Assembly: GCA_003281185.1 (NCBI GenBank)
Contig: QCCS01000001.1
Coordinates: forward strand, 124,001-188,000
DNA length: 64,000 nucleotides
Direction: 5' to 3'
Source: Prochlorococcus sp. AG-347-M15
GTDB lineage: Bacteria; Cyanobacteriota; Cyanobacteriia; PCC-6307; Cyanobiaceae
The notes under the pieces are model-generated. The model worked only from the letters and a program-made list of their open reading frames with translations. It had not been told where the DNA came from and made no database searches. Position 1 is the stretch's first letter, and every line of letters starts with the position of its first letter. Position numbers and translations under genes: made by a program. Below are positions 51,758 through 61,287 of the stretch, one piece after another.

Positions 51758-53739
51758 GATGTTACAGCAGATCTTCTTCTTCTTGTTCTACCTTCAAATG
51801 AATCTTCTGTAGCAGTCTCAGCTGATGGATTCTGTGAAACTTTTGGACTTTTTTGGGTATTTTGTGGGTTATTTGAACTATTAGGATGATTATTATTTGA
51901 TTTCTTATGGAAATTATTATTATTTCTATTTCTATTGGAGAAATTTTGCTCTTCGGTAATCTTTGGAATATAAGCACGAGTTCCACTTGGAGCAGGTTGA
52001 ACTAAACACAAAATAAGTGGTTCAACTTGTAATTCTCTTCTCATTCTTCTAGATAAACCATTTTCAATTTCTCTTTGTACACCAATCCAATCTACCTCAA
52101 AATTATTCGGGCCAGTTTGTCTGGATAATTGTTTCCATCTATTTTCTAAGACCCAGCTTATTTCTCGTTCTGTCCACATAGACATTTTTCTTGGCTCTGC
52201 AGTAGTAACAACTCCTCTTAAATTAACTCTAGGAGGGGCAACCATCTTCCCATCTGTACTAATAGGAGCTAAAACAGTTACTACACCATCCCCAGCTAAT
52301 TGCTGCCTTTCCTTTAATACTCGAGCATCTACTATCCCATTTCGTGAGTTATCAAGCAGTTCAACACCAGCTTTTACAGGATCACCCTTTTGAATAGAAT
52401 TAGGTGTTAACTCAACTACATCTCCATTTTCAATAATTAAAATATTGTCCTTTGGAACCCCCATAGTTTGTGCACTCTTCCCATGACAAACAAGCATTCT
52501 ATGTTCTCCATGAACAGGAACAAAAAACTTAGGTTTTGCGAGTGCCAACATTAACTTTTGATCATCTTGAAAACCATGACCAGAAACATGAATATTCTCA
52601 CCCTTTCCATAAACAACCTTTGCTCCGAGTTTCATTAATCTATCTATTGTATTAACAACAGAAATAGTATTACCAGGAATTGGGCTGGCTGAAAATATTA
52701 CAGTATCAGTAGTCTTAAGACGAACATGTTGATGTTCACCACGAGAGATTCTGCTTAACGCTGCTAGGGGTTCTCCTTGACTACCCGTCATTAATAATAA
52801 GGTTTCCCTATCTGGCAAATCTCTAATTTGCTTGATAGGAACAAACAAATCATCTGGGCATTTCATATAACCAATATCTCTTGCCTTAGCAATAACATTT
52901 ATCATCGATCTACCTAACAAACCGACCTTTCTACCATGTTTCATGGCCAATTCTAAGATCATTGTCACTCTATGCACAGAACTAGCAAAAGTGGTAAGGA
53001 TAACTCGTTCTTTTGCCTCTGCAATATGTTTTTCTAAAGAGGGATAGATAGTCTTCTCAGAAGGACAAAAACCTGGAACTTCGGCATTAGTAGAATCACT
53101 GAACATGCATAAAACACCCTTCTCTCCGTAATGCACCATTCTTTCAATATCAAATTGCTCTCCATCTACTGGCATATGATCAAACTTAAAATCTCCCGTG
53201 AAAATAATTGTGCCAACAGGTGTTGTAACTGCTAAAGAAAAGCTATCGCAAATAGAATGGGTATTTCGAATAAATTCAACAGAAAAATGTTTTCCTACTT
53301 TTACAACATCTCTTGGATTTACTGTCTGTATAGTTGTTCTATCAGATACCCCTGCTTCCTCCATTTTTCCTCTAAGCATTGACATCGCCAGTCTTGGGCC
53401 ATAAATAATGGGAATATTAAAATGCTTTAGATGATGAGAAATACCTCCAATATGATCTTCATGCCCATGAGTGACAATCATTCCTTTTATTCTTCTTTGA
53501 TTTTCTTTTAAAAAAGTTGTATCAGGCATAACAACGTTTACGCCATGCATACCATCAGATGGGAAAGCTAGGCCAGCATCAACTAGCATTAATTCATCAC
53601 CATATTCAAAAACGCAAGTGTTTTTTCCTATTTCATGTAGTCCTCCAAGAGGTATTACTCGTAGAGCTGGCGTATTACTTTTAGATCTAGATGAATCATG
53701 AGTAGATCTATTTACAGTTGAATTTGTACTTGATTGCAT
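51754..53739 (-). CDS. rnj: Ribonuclease J
   Basis: A metallo-beta-lactamase/beta-CASP ribonuclease with 5' exonuclease and endonuclease activity in RNA decay. The zinc motif is VTHGHEDHIGGISHHL, and TIIFTGDFKFDHMPVDG and FSDSTNAEVPG are conserved. The beta-CASP part has SGHGFQDDQK and VPVHGEHRMLVCHGKSAQ. The catalytic body ends near residue 590, and the last 70 residues are Asn- and Lys/Arg-rich (RNRNNNNFHKKSNNNH; end TRRRRSAVTS), probably a disordered RNA- or protein-binding tail. It lies 80 bp downstream of dapA in the same direction. Confidence 0.95.
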   Translation of the reverse strand: MQSSTNSTVNRSTHDSSRSKSNTPALRVIPLGGLHEIGKNTCVFEYGDELMLVDAGLAFPSDGMHGVNVVMPDTTFLKENQRRIKGMIVTHGHEDHIGGISHHLKHFNIPIIYGPRLAMSMLRGKMEEAGVSDRTTIQTVNPRDVVKVGKHFSVEFIRNTHSICDSFSLAVTTPVGTIIFTGDFKFDHMPVDGEQFDIERMVHYGEKGVLCMFSDSTNAEVPGFCPSEKTIYPSLEKHIAEAKERVILTTFASSVHRVTMILELAMKHGRKVGLLGRSMINVIAKARDIGYMKCPDDLFVPIKQIRDLPDRETLLLMTGSQGEPLAALSRISRGEHQHVRLKTTDTVIFSASPIPGNTISVVNTIDRLMKLGAKVVYGKGENIHVSGHGFQDDQKLMLALAKPKFFVPVHGEHRMLVCHGKSAQTMGVPKDNILIIENGDVVELTPNSIQKGDPVKAGVELLDNSRNGIVDARVLKERQQLAGDGVVTVLAPISTDGKMVAPPRVNLRGVVTTAEPRKMSMWTEREISWVLENRWKQLSRQTGPNNFEVDWIGVQREIENGLSRRMRRELQVEPLILCLVQPAPSGTRAYIPKITEEQNFSNRNRNNNNFHKKSNNNHPNSSNNPQNTQKSPKVSQNPSAETATEDSFEGRTRRRRSAVTS

Positions 53740-53819
53740 AATTTTGAAATTTATGAAGGCCTGCTTGTAATCAAATAAGGTTTATTTAAATTTAATTATC
53801 AAGTTAAATATAATCCCTA

Positions 53820-54722
53820 TTATAAGGAATTCAGGATAAACGATAGTTGCTTTTTCATGTCATTGGTTAAAGGTGACAAAGGACTTCTAGGATTACCCAC
53901 ATCCCATCCAGATAGCTCCAAAGCAGCCTTAATTGGGATTGGATTAGTAGTCATAAAGAGTGCTTTGAAAAGAGGCTGAAGTTTTTCATGAATAGCAAGA
54001 GCATTTGAAACCTTTCCACTTTGAAAAGAATGAATCATCTCTTTTAATTGCAATCCAACTAAATGACTTGCAACACTTACTACTCCTACAGCACCTACAG
54101 ATAACATTGGAAGCAACAATGAATCGTCGCCACTATATACAGAGAGTTCGGAGCCACAAATAGCTCTTAGTTCTGTTACTTCCTCTATTCTACCGCTTGC
54201 AGCTTTAATACTGAGAATATTTGAGAAATCCATAAGTTTCTTCACAGTATCAGGTAATAAATTGCATCCTGTCCTTCCAGGAATGTTGTAGAGCATAAGA
54301 GGTAAATCCTTTGCAGATTTAGCAATAGAACTGAAATGTTTATAAAGACCTTCTTGAGGCGGCTTATTGTAATAAGGAACAACGACCAAAGCACCGTCGG
54401 CACCAGAGTCGTAAGCTTTTTTTGTAGCTTCCACAGCTTCGCTTGTACAATTGCTACCAGTTCCAACTATTACTTTACAGCTTGCATCCAAAGATCCTTT
54501 TACCGCAATAAATAAATCATGCTGTTCCGCCCATGAAAGAGTCGGGGATTCTCCAGTAGTACCACACAACACAATTCCATCGGAACCGTTTTCAAAAAGA
54601 TAATTTGAAAGTTTTATAGCTAGTTCATAATCTACTTCTCCATTCTCAGTGAATGGAGTAACCATTGCAGTCAATATTCTTCCAAATTGTGGATTATTAC
54701 ACTCAGTTTTGTCTGTAATCAT
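53820..54722 (-). CDS. dapA: 4-hydroxy-tetrahydrodipicolinate synthase
   Basis: Condenses pyruvate and aspartate semialdehyde, the first dedicated step to lysine and meso-diaminopimelate. The Schiff-base Lys173 is in ILSIKAASG and Tyr145 in [14 protein letters not shown]. The Thr-Thr pair is in [14 protein letters not shown]. The 300-residue length is typical. Its ATG overlaps the stop of asd by four bases (ATGA), so the enzyme that makes its substrate is coupled to it. Confidence 0.97.
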   Translation of the reverse strand: MITDKTECNNPQFGRILTAMVTPFTENGEVDYELAIKLSNYLFENGSDGIVLCGTTGESPTLSWAEQHDLFIAVKGSLDASCKVIVGTGSNCTSEAVEATKKAYDSGADGALVVVPYYNKPPQEGLYKHFSSIAKSAKDLPLMLYNIPGRTGCNLLPDTVKKLMDFSNILSIKAASGRIEEVTELRAICGSELSVYSGDDSLLLPMLSVGAVGVVSVASHLVGLQLKEMIHSFQSGKVSNALAIHEKLQPLFKALFMTTNPIPIKAALELSGWDVGNPRSPLSPLTNDMKKQLSFILNSL

Positions 54723-55750
54723 TTTTTTGGAATTAATAACTCAGCTATTTGAACAGCATTCAGAGCTGCTCCTTTTCTTATTTGATCTCCACATAACCAT
54801 AATTCTAATCCATGAGGCTGACTTATATCAGTTCTTAGCCTGCCAACAGCAACATTATCCCTTCCCATAACGTCATTTGGCATAGGAAATCTATTATTTT
54901 TGTAATCCTCAATAACTTCAATTCCAGGAGATTTTTTTAATTCTTCAAGAGCATCTTTAGGCTCAACTACATCGGCAAATTCAATATTGATCGATTCAGA
55001 ATGTGCTCTCAGTACTGGGACTCGAACACATGTAGCAGAGAGCTTTAAATCAGCAATATTTAATATTTTCCTTGTCTCATTAACCATTTTCATCTCTTCT
55101 TCGCAGTAATTATTTGAAAGCATAGGGGAATTATGTAAAAACAAATTAAAAGCAAGGGAGTATGGCAAAACTTCACTTTTTTGAGAATTTCCTTGAAGAT
55201 ATTGTTCAGTTAAAAGTTTTAGTTCCTCCATCGCCAGTTGGCCTGCACCACTGACAGATTGATATGTTGAGACAATAACTCTTTGAATAGTCGAAAGTTT
55301 GTTTAATGGAGCTAAAACTAATGTCAACAAAATGGTAGTGCAGTTTGGATTTGCTATTATCCCATCATGATTCAGTACTTCACTAGCATTAACTTCAGGG
55401 ACTATAAGAGGAACGTTCTTATCTAATCTGAAAGCACTTGAATTATCTATCAGTAAAGCATTTTGATCAATAATGGTAGATAACCATTTTTTTGAAATAC
55501 TTCCGCCAGCTGAAGCCAAAACTAAATCAAGATTCTTAAATTCTTCCTTAGTTGTTTTTTTTGTAACTAATTCTTCATCTTTCCAAATAATTTTTTTTCC
55601 TTCTGACCGCTCTGATGAAAGCAAGACCAATTCTGATATTGGGAAATCACGTTGTTCAAGAATTTTTAGCAATTCAGATCCAACAGCACCTGAAGAACCT
55701 AAAACAGCAACTTTTAATGGCCTATTAGGCAAATACGGAGATTGTCTCAC
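54719..55750 (-). CDS. asd: Aspartate-semialdehyde dehydrogenase
   Basis: Reduces aspartyl phosphate to aspartate semialdehyde with NADPH. The cofactor loop is [20 protein letters not shown], the catalytic Cys137 is in [18 protein letters not shown], and the histidine is in [18 protein letters not shown]. The 343 residues start at a GTG. The operon asd-dapA, with lysC elsewhere in the window, supplies lysine and peptidoglycan precursors. Confidence 0.96.
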   Translation of the reverse strand: MRQSPYLPNRPLKVAVLGSSGAVGSELLKILEQRDFPISELVLLSSERSEGKKIIWKDEELVTKKTTKEEFKNLDLVLASAGGSISKKWLSTIIDQNALLIDNSSAFRLDKNVPLIVPEVNASEVLNHDGIIANPNCTTILLTLVLAPLNKLSTIQRVIVSTYQSVSGAGQLAMEELKLLTEQYLQGNSQKSEVLPYSLAFNLFLHNSPMLSNNYCEEEMKMVNETRKILNIADLKLSATCVRVPVLRAHSESINIEFADVVEPKDALEELKKSPGIEVIEDYKNNRFPMPNDVMGRDNVAVGRLRTDISQPHGLELWLCGDQIRKGAALNAVQIAELLIPKK

Positions 55751-55821
55751 ACTTTAAAATGATTTTTATAAATAGATTGACTATTTTTTTTACTTTATCA
55801 AAAAATTAACTTTCAAGGAAA

Positions 55822-55834
55822 TCACATAATGTGA
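55822..55834. promoter_or_regulatory. 13-bp palindrome between asd and tig
   Basis: TCACAT-A-ATGTGA, six-base arms around one base, lies 40 bp upstream of the tig ATG and 71 bp from the asd GTG. The arms resemble half of a CRP-type site in inverted order, but the spacing is wrong for CRP. It is a candidate operator for the tig-clpP-clpX side; no factor is assigned. Confidence 0.3.
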
Positions 55835-55874
55835 AATAATTAAGATTCGGCTCATAGTAATAACTTAGAAAAAC

Positions 55875-57287
55875 ATGGCTAAAGATGAACTAATAGTCAA
55901 AACAACTCCTCTGACTCAAAGTAGAATTTCATTTGAATTAGAAATACCATCTGAGACATGCAAAACGTGTGTAAATGAAACAATCAGTTCTATCAGCCGT
56001 TCGGCTAAAATTCCGGGATTTAGACTTGGTAAGATTCCTAAACAAGTATTAATCCAAAGAATTGGCATCACACAATTACATGCTTCTGCTCTGGAAAAAA
56101 TTATTGATAAATCATGGCAAGAAGCGTTAAAAATAAAATCTATAGAGCCTCTAAGTGAGCCAGAATTGGTAGATGGATTTGAATCTTTACTTGCAAAGTT
56201 TAGTCCTGAAAAATCACTTAAGGTTACTCTTCAAACTGATGTTGCCCCAGAATTAAAACTTAAAAAATCCAAAGGACTAAGTGTTGAAATATCAAAAACA
56301 AAGTTTGATCCTAAGTCAATAGATGAAGCGTTAGAAAAATCTAGAAATCAGTTTGCAAACATTATTCCAGTTACCAATAGAGCAGCAAAATTAGGAGATA
56401 TTGCTGTAGTTAGTTTCAAAGGAAAATATAAAGATTCTGGCAAAGTCATTGATGGTGGAACAAGTGAATCAATGGATCTTGAGTTAGAAAAGAACAAAAT
56501 GATTCCCGGTTTCGTTGAGGGAATCGTAAAGATGAAAATTGGTGATACTAAAACACTTAACCTTAAATTTCCTGATGATTATTCTCATGAGGATTCAAGG
56601 GGCAAAGAAGCAATTTTTGAAGTGAATCTTAAGGATCTTAAGGAAAAAGAATTGCCTGAACTTAATGACGATTTTGCAAAGCAGTCTAGCAACAAAGAAT
56701 CATTAAAAGAGTTAAAGAAAGATATTGAAAAGCAACTTAAAGACAATTTTGAAAAAACTCAAAAAGATATCAAAATTGAAGCTCTATTAGATGCTTTAAC
56801 AAACGAATTGGTTGCTGAAATTCCAAAATCTATGATTGATATTGAAGTGAGGAATAATATTGAACAAACCGCTCAAAGATTTGCTCAACAAGGTCTTGAT
56901 GTTAAATCTACTTTTACTCCCGAATTAGTTAAGTCATTAGCAGAGTCCACAAGGCCTCAGGCTGAAAAAAATGTTCAAAGAAATTTAGCTCTAAAAGCAC
57001 TAGCTGAAAAAGAAAACATACAAGTTGAAAAAGATGAAATAGATTTAAAAATGAAAGATTATGAAGATGCAATCTCTAAATCTTCGAAACAAATAGATTT
57101 AAAAAAATTAACAGAAGTTATAAGTAACGATTTACTCAAAGAAAAATTAATAGTTTGGCTTGAAGAAAATTCCGAAGTAAAAGAAAAAACTACAAAAACT
57201 ACTAAAGCTACTAAAACCTCCAAAACAACTAAAGCAACAAAAACTACTAAAGCTTCAAAAACATTAAATAAAAAAGAAAAAAAATAA
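55875..57287 (+). CDS. tig: Trigger factor with Lys/Thr repeat tail
   Basis: A ribosome-bound chaperone and peptidyl-prolyl isomerase. The ribosome-binding domain has the signature SAKIPGFRLGKIPKQV, related to GFRxGKxP. The FKBP-like isomerase domain (about 160-245) has VVSFKGKYKDSGKVIDGGTS and MIPGFVEGIVKMKIGDTKTL. The C-terminal chaperone domain runs to about 435. The last 35 residues are a low-complexity tail of TKATKTSKTTK-like repeats absent from typical trigger factors. It is first in the cluster tig-clpP-clpX. Confidence 0.96.
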   Translation: MAKDELIVKTTPLTQSRISFELEIPSETCKTCVNETISSISRSAKIPGFRLGKIPKQVLIQRIGITQLHASALEKIIDKSWQEALKIKSIEPLSEPELVDGFESLLAKFSPEKSLKVTLQTDVAPELKLKKSKGLSVEISKTKFDPKSIDEALEKSRNQFANIIPVTNRAAKLGDIAVVSFKGKYKDSGKVIDGGTSESMDLELEKNKMIPGFVEGIVKMKIGDTKTLNLKFPDDYSHEDSRGKEAIFEVNLKDLKEKELPELNDDFAKQSSNKESLKELKKDIEKQLKDNFEKTQKDIKIEALLDALTNELVAEIPKSMIDIEVRNNIEQTAQRFAQQGLDVKSTFTPELVKSLAESTRPQAEKNVQRNLALKALAEKENIQVEKDEIDLKMKDYEDAISKSSKQIDLKKLTEVISNDLLKEKLIVWLEENSEVKEKTTKTTKATKTSKTTKATKTTKASKTLNKKEKK

Positions 57288-57351
57288 TTTATGAAATTTC
57301 TTACTAATTCAAGAAAAAACCCTTAAATTATTTATAGGACGAAACTACTTT

Positions 57352-57996
57352 GTGAACTCAGAAAAAAAACATTTAATCCAAAGCTCAATAATTTCTTACG
57401 AAAGTATTAATAAAATTCATGCCGCAGTGCCTACTGTCATAGAACAATCTGGCAGAGGAGAAAGAGCTTTTGATATTTATTCAAGATTATTAAGGGAGAG
57501 AATTATTTTTTTAGGTACTGGAATTAATGATCAAGTATCTGACTCTCTTGTTGCACAATTATTATTTCTTGAAGCTGAAGATCCCGAGAAGGACATACAA
57601 ATATATATCAATTCTCCTGGAGGCTCAGTAACTGCAGGAATGGCAATATACGATACTATGCAACAGATATCACCTGATGTGGTTACGATATGTTTTGGAG
57701 TTGCTGCAAGTATGGGAGCATTTTTACTTTCTGGAGGGGCAAAAGGGAAAAGATTGGCTTTACCTAATTCTAGGATAATGATTCATCAGCCTCTTGGGGG
57801 TGCACAAGGTCAAGCAGTAGAAATTGAAATTCAAGCTAAAGAAATACTTTTTCTAAAGAAAACATTAAATTCTCTCTTAGCAGAACATACCGGTCAACCT
57901 TTAGAAAAAATTAATGAAGATACAGAAAGAGATTACTTCTTATCTCCAAGTGAAGCAGTCGAATATGGATTAATTGATAAAGTTATCAAAAAGTGA
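57352..57996 (+). CDS. clpP: ATP-dependent Clp protease proteolytic subunit
   Basis: A serine protease forming the barrel of the Clp complex. The catalytic Ser120 is in [16 protein letters not shown] and His145 in [18 protein letters not shown]; the Asp follows in the C-terminal [10 protein letters not shown] region. The 214 residues start at a GTG. It is 64 nt after tig and 103 nt before clpX. Cyanobacteria usually carry several ClpP paralogues; this clpX-linked copy corresponds to the ClpP2-type gene, by position. Confidence 0.96.
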   Translation: MNSEKKHLIQSSIISYESINKIHAAVPTVIEQSGRGERAFDIYSRLLRERIIFLGTGINDQVSDSLVAQLLFLEAEDPEKDIQIYINSPGGSVTAGMAIYDTMQQISPDVVTICFGVAASMGAFLLSGGAKGKRLALPNSRIMIHQPLGGAQGQAVEIEIQAKEILFLKKTLNSLLAEHTGQPLEKINEDTERDYFLSPSEAVEYGLIDKVIKK

Positions 57997-58004
57997 CAAG
58001 GGAC

Positions 58005-58070
58005 ACTGATTTTTTAAGAATATGATGACGAATCAGTATTTATAAGCAATCCTAGTGAATAGGGAATATT
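58005..58070 (+). other. Two hairpins in the clpP-clpX gap
   Basis: ACTGATT (58005-58011) and AATCAGT (58031-58037) can form a seven-pair stem with a 19-nt loop. CCTA (58051-58054) and TAGG (58060-58063) form a small hairpin followed by AATATTTTT. Together they could attenuate read-through or protect the clpP mRNA end. Folding is by eye and the functional call is weak. Confidence 0.3.
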
Positions 58071-58099
58071 TTTACCTTTCACATTAAACTTTATAATCG

Positions 58100-59464
58100 A
58101 TGGCTAAATTCGACGCCCATCTTAAATGTTCATTTTGCGGGAAATCACAAGACCAAGTTAGAAAGCTCATAGCTGGTCCTGGTGTTTATATCTGTGATGA
58201 GTGCATAGATCTTTGTAATGAAATTCTCGATGAAGAACTACTTGATAATCAAGCGAAAACAAACAACTCTCCGCAATTAAACAAGAAATTACCAACTGAT
58301 AAGCCCCAAAAATCTGTTCCTTTAGAATTAACCTCAATTCCTAAACCATTAGAAATTAAAAGTTTTCTAGATAATCAAGTTGTTGGGCAAGAATCTGCAA
58401 AAAAAATATTATCAGTTGCCGTTTACAATCACTACAAAAGATTAGCTTGGAAGGTTAAAGAAGAAAGTAAAAATGGCAATTCGACAGATACACAAGCAAC
58501 AAAATTGCAAAAATCAAATATTTTACTCATCGGCCCTACTGGAAGTGGAAAAACATTATTGGCCCAAACTTTAGCTGAGTTTCTAGATGTTCCTTTTGCA
58601 GTTGCTGATGCAACTACTTTGACAGAAGCTGGATATGTTGGCGAAGATGTTGAAAACATACTTTTAAGACTTCTACAAAAATCAGAAATGAATGTAGAAC
58701 TAGCTCAAAAAGGAATTATTTACATAGATGAAATAGATAAAATTGCTAGGAAAAGTGAGAATCCTTCAATTACTAGAGATGTCTCAGGTGAAGGCGTACA
58801 GCAAGCTTTATTAAAAATGCTCGAAGGAACAATTGCTAATGTTCCACCACAAGGGGGTAGGAAACATCCTTATCATGACTGTATACAAATTGATACGAGT
58901 CAAATTTTATTTATCTGCGGAGGAGCTTTTATAGGTTTAGAAGATATCGTGCAAAAGCGAATGGGTAAACACTCTATAGGATTTACAACTAGTTCAGATG
59001 AAAACAAAACTGATACAAAAAAACTAGACCCGAGAGATTCACTTAAAAATTTAGAACTAGATGATTTAGTTAAATATGGCCTAATTCCAGAATTCATTGG
59101 AAGAATTCCGGTTTGTGCTGTACTAGATCGTCTAACGAAAGAAACTTTAGAATCTATCCTGACCCAACCAAGAGATGCACTAGTAAAGCAATTCAAAACT
59201 TTACTAAGTATGGATAATGTTGAATTAAAATTTGAACCTGATTCTGTTGAGGCAATAGCAAATGAAGCATACAAGAGAAAAACAGGTGCAAGAGCATTAA
59301 GATCGATAATTGAGGAACTAATGTTAGACATAATGTATACATTGCCTTCCGAAGACAATGTAAATGAATTCACAATAACCAAAATAATGGTAGATAATTT
59401 GTTCTCATCTAAAATTGTTAAACTACCTTCAGGCTCAAAGAGAATCATTAAAGAATCTGCATAA
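58100..59464 (+). CDS. clpX: Clp protease ATPase subunit ClpX
   Basis: A AAA+ unfoldase that feeds substrates to ClpP. The N-terminal zinc domain is [20 protein letters not shown] and ICDECIDLC (four Cys). Walker A is [20 protein letters not shown], Walker [14 protein letters not shown], the pore loop GYVGEDVE, and the sensor 2 region [20 protein letters not shown]. The 454 residues are normal. Expected substrates include SsrA-tagged proteins, linking it to smpB in this window. Confidence 0.97.
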   Translation: MAKFDAHLKCSFCGKSQDQVRKLIAGPGVYICDECIDLCNEILDEELLDNQAKTNNSPQLNKKLPTDKPQKSVPLELTSIPKPLEIKSFLDNQVVGQESAKKILSVAVYNHYKRLAWKVKEESKNGNSTDTQATKLQKSNILLIGPTGSGKTLLAQTLAEFLDVPFAVADATTLTEAGYVGEDVENILLRLLQKSEMNVELAQKGIIYIDEIDKIARKSENPSITRDVSGEGVQQALLKMLEGTIANVPPQGGRKHPYHDCIQIDTSQILFICGGAFIGLEDIVQKRMGKHSIGFTTSSDENKTDTKKLDPRDSLKNLELDDLVKYGLIPEFIGRIPVCAVLDRLTKETLESILTQPRDALVKQFKTLLSMDNVELKFEPDSVEAIANEAYKRKTGARALRSIIEELMLDIMYTLPSEDNVNEFTITKIMVDNLFSSKIVKLPSGSKRIIKESA

Positions 59465-59522
59465 AAATTAGAATATAATTGTTTTAATGTAATCCCAAAT
59501 TTTTCTAATTAATGAAAAATAA

Positions 59523-61286
59523 ATGCCAAATATACATAAGCCTTTTCATCAAAAATATAGACCAAACAACTTAGACGAACTAGTTGGTCAAAAATTTATA
59601 TCGATTACACTCAAACAAGCACTATTAACAAAAAAAATTGCTCCTGCATATCTTTTTAATGGTCCCAGAGGCACTGGGAAAACATCAAGTGCAAGAATAT
59701 TTGCGAAATCTCTAAACTGCCAGGCATTCGACCAACCTACGATAAATCCTTGTTGTAAATGTGACTTATGTAAACAAATTACAGATGGGAATGCTCTAGA
59801 TATTATCGAGATTGATGCAGCATCTAATACAGGAGTTGAAAATATAAGAGAAATAATAGAAAGAGCGAGATTTGCACCTACTCAAGCAAGATGGAAAGTA
59901 TACGTTATTGATGAATGTCATATGCTTTCAACTGCAGCTTCAAATGCTTTACTAAAAACTATTGAAGAACCGCCCTCAAGAGTTGTATTTATCCTTGCGA
60001 CGACAAATCCTGAGAGAGTATTAAATACAATACAAAGTAGATGCCAAAAGTTTGATTTTAGACGAATAAGCCCTGGTGACATTTTTCAACATTTATCAGA
60101 AATCGCAGAAAAAGAATCGATTGAGTATGAAGTTCAAGCGTTAAAAATGATTGCAAAGAGATCTAATGGAGGCATGAGAGATGCACAAAGTCTCCTTGAA
60201 CAAGTTAATCTTTTACCAGAAGGAGTAACTATTAATAATATCCAAAACCTGCTAGGGGAAGTATCAGAGATTGAATTAACAAATCTGATTAAATCATTAG
60301 TTGAGAATAATCCAGATTCGTTAATCATAACCTGCAATAAATTATATGATGCTGGAAACGAACCCCATCAAATAATTATCGGTTTATTGCATATAACAAG
60401 AGATCTACTACTACACACTACAAATAATAAATATTCAGATCTCTATTATACATCTGATGAATTTCAAGATGAATTAGCTAAAATCACAAAGATAATAAAT
60501 CAATCAACAATAATTCATTGGCATAATAATCTTAGAAATATAGAATATCAAATCAAAACAAGTGATAATCCAAGGCTTTGGTTTGAAATACATTTAACTG
60601 GCCTTCTGGATAATCAAGAGAGAAATATTTTTGAATATAAGCAAGAAAGTCCAAAAAATACCACTAAGGAAAAGCATGAAAGCATAAAAAACATCGAAAT
60701 AATTAATAAAGAAAATATTTCTAATAAAATTCAAAAATCAAGTATTAAAAAGGATATAAGTCGCGAGAAATTACTTGAAAAAAAGGACGAAAAACTAGAA
60801 GAATTTGACGTTCCTGAAAAAGAAAGTATGAGAAATATCTCTGAAAATATTCAAAATGATCCTGGATCAAATAATTTAAAAGATAAATGGGAATTAATTC
60901 TTTCTAAATTAGAGTTACCATCAACACGAATGTTGCTTTTACAACAAGCAGAACTTGAAAGTTTTGATTCTGAGAAAGTCACTATTGCATTATCTCCAAA
61001 CTGGGAAAATATGATAAAAAGCAGAAAAGTTATAATTGAAAATACATTAAAAAAGATATTTGGAGATCAAATAATACTTAATTTTTCTACCAAGCAATTA
61101 ATTAAAAGTAACAAAACAAACACTCCAGAAATAACCCAAAATGAAGTAAAGAATTCAAACCCAATAAAAAAAATAGAACCAAAAACTAATTCGACAACAA
61201 AAATTTCTAATGAAGAAACTTATGATGAAAGTACAAAAAACTTAGCAAATTTTTTTGATGGTGAAATTATAGACCTTAATGAATAA
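59523..61286 (+). CDS. dnaX: DNA polymerase III gamma/tau subunit
   Basis: The clamp-loader motor that, as tau, also joins polymerase and helicase. Domain I-II has FHQKYRPNNLDELVGQKFI, Walker A FNGPRGTGKTSSARIFAKSL, four zinc Cys in NPCCKCDLC plus an upstream Cys, VYVIDECHMLSTAASNALLK and the SRC finger in TIQSRCQKFDFR. Domain III ends near residue 370. A lysine-rich linker (about 375-440) leads to a tau-specific C-terminal domain. The 587 residues have no intein. An in-frame A-AAA-AAG heptamer lies at 60779. Confidence 0.96.
   Translation: MPNIHKPFHQKYRPNNLDELVGQKFISITLKQALLTKKIAPAYLFNGPRGTGKTSSARIFAKSLNCQAFDQPTINPCCKCDLCKQITDGNALDIIEIDAASNTGVENIREIIERARFAPTQARWKVYVIDECHMLSTAASNALLKTIEEPPSRVVFILATTNPERVLNTIQSRCQKFDFRRISPGDIFQHLSEIAEKESIEYEVQALKMIAKRSNGGMRDAQSLLEQVNLLPEGVTINNIQNLLGEVSEIELTNLIKSLVENNPDSLIITCNKLYDAGNEPHQIIIGLLHITRDLLLHTTNNKYSDLYYTSDEFQDELAKITKIINQSTIIHWHNNLRNIEYQIKTSDNPRLWFEIHLTGLLDNQERNIFEYKQESPKNTTKEKHESIKNIEIINKENISNKIQKSSIKKDISREKLLEKKDEKLEEFDVPEKESMRNISENIQNDPGSNNLKDKWELILSKLELPSTRMLLLQQAELESFDSEKVTIALSPNWENMIKSRKVIIENTLKKIFGDQIILNFSTKQLIKSNKTNTPEITQNEVKNSNPIKKIEPKTNSTTKISNEETYDESTKNLANFFDGEIIDLNE
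60779..60808 (+). promoter_or_regulatory. Possible -1 frameshift site in dnaX
   Basis: A_AAA_AAG spans 60779-60785 in the correct phase (codons GAA AAA AAG). A -1 shift would read GGA CGA AAA ACT AGA AGA ATT TGA, stopping at 60806-60808 and giving a product of about 428 residues, close to E. coli gamma (431). No strong upstream Shine-Dalgarno or downstream hairpin is seen. Another A-AAA-AAG occurs later in the gene, near 61047, and other in-phase A-AAA-AA sites occur too, so chance is a real alternative. Confidence 0.35.
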
Positions 61287-61287
61287 A

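Noticed and set aside
59523..61286. Intein in dnaX, or in gyrB at 28963-30930
   Set aside because: All core motifs are contiguous and lengths are normal.
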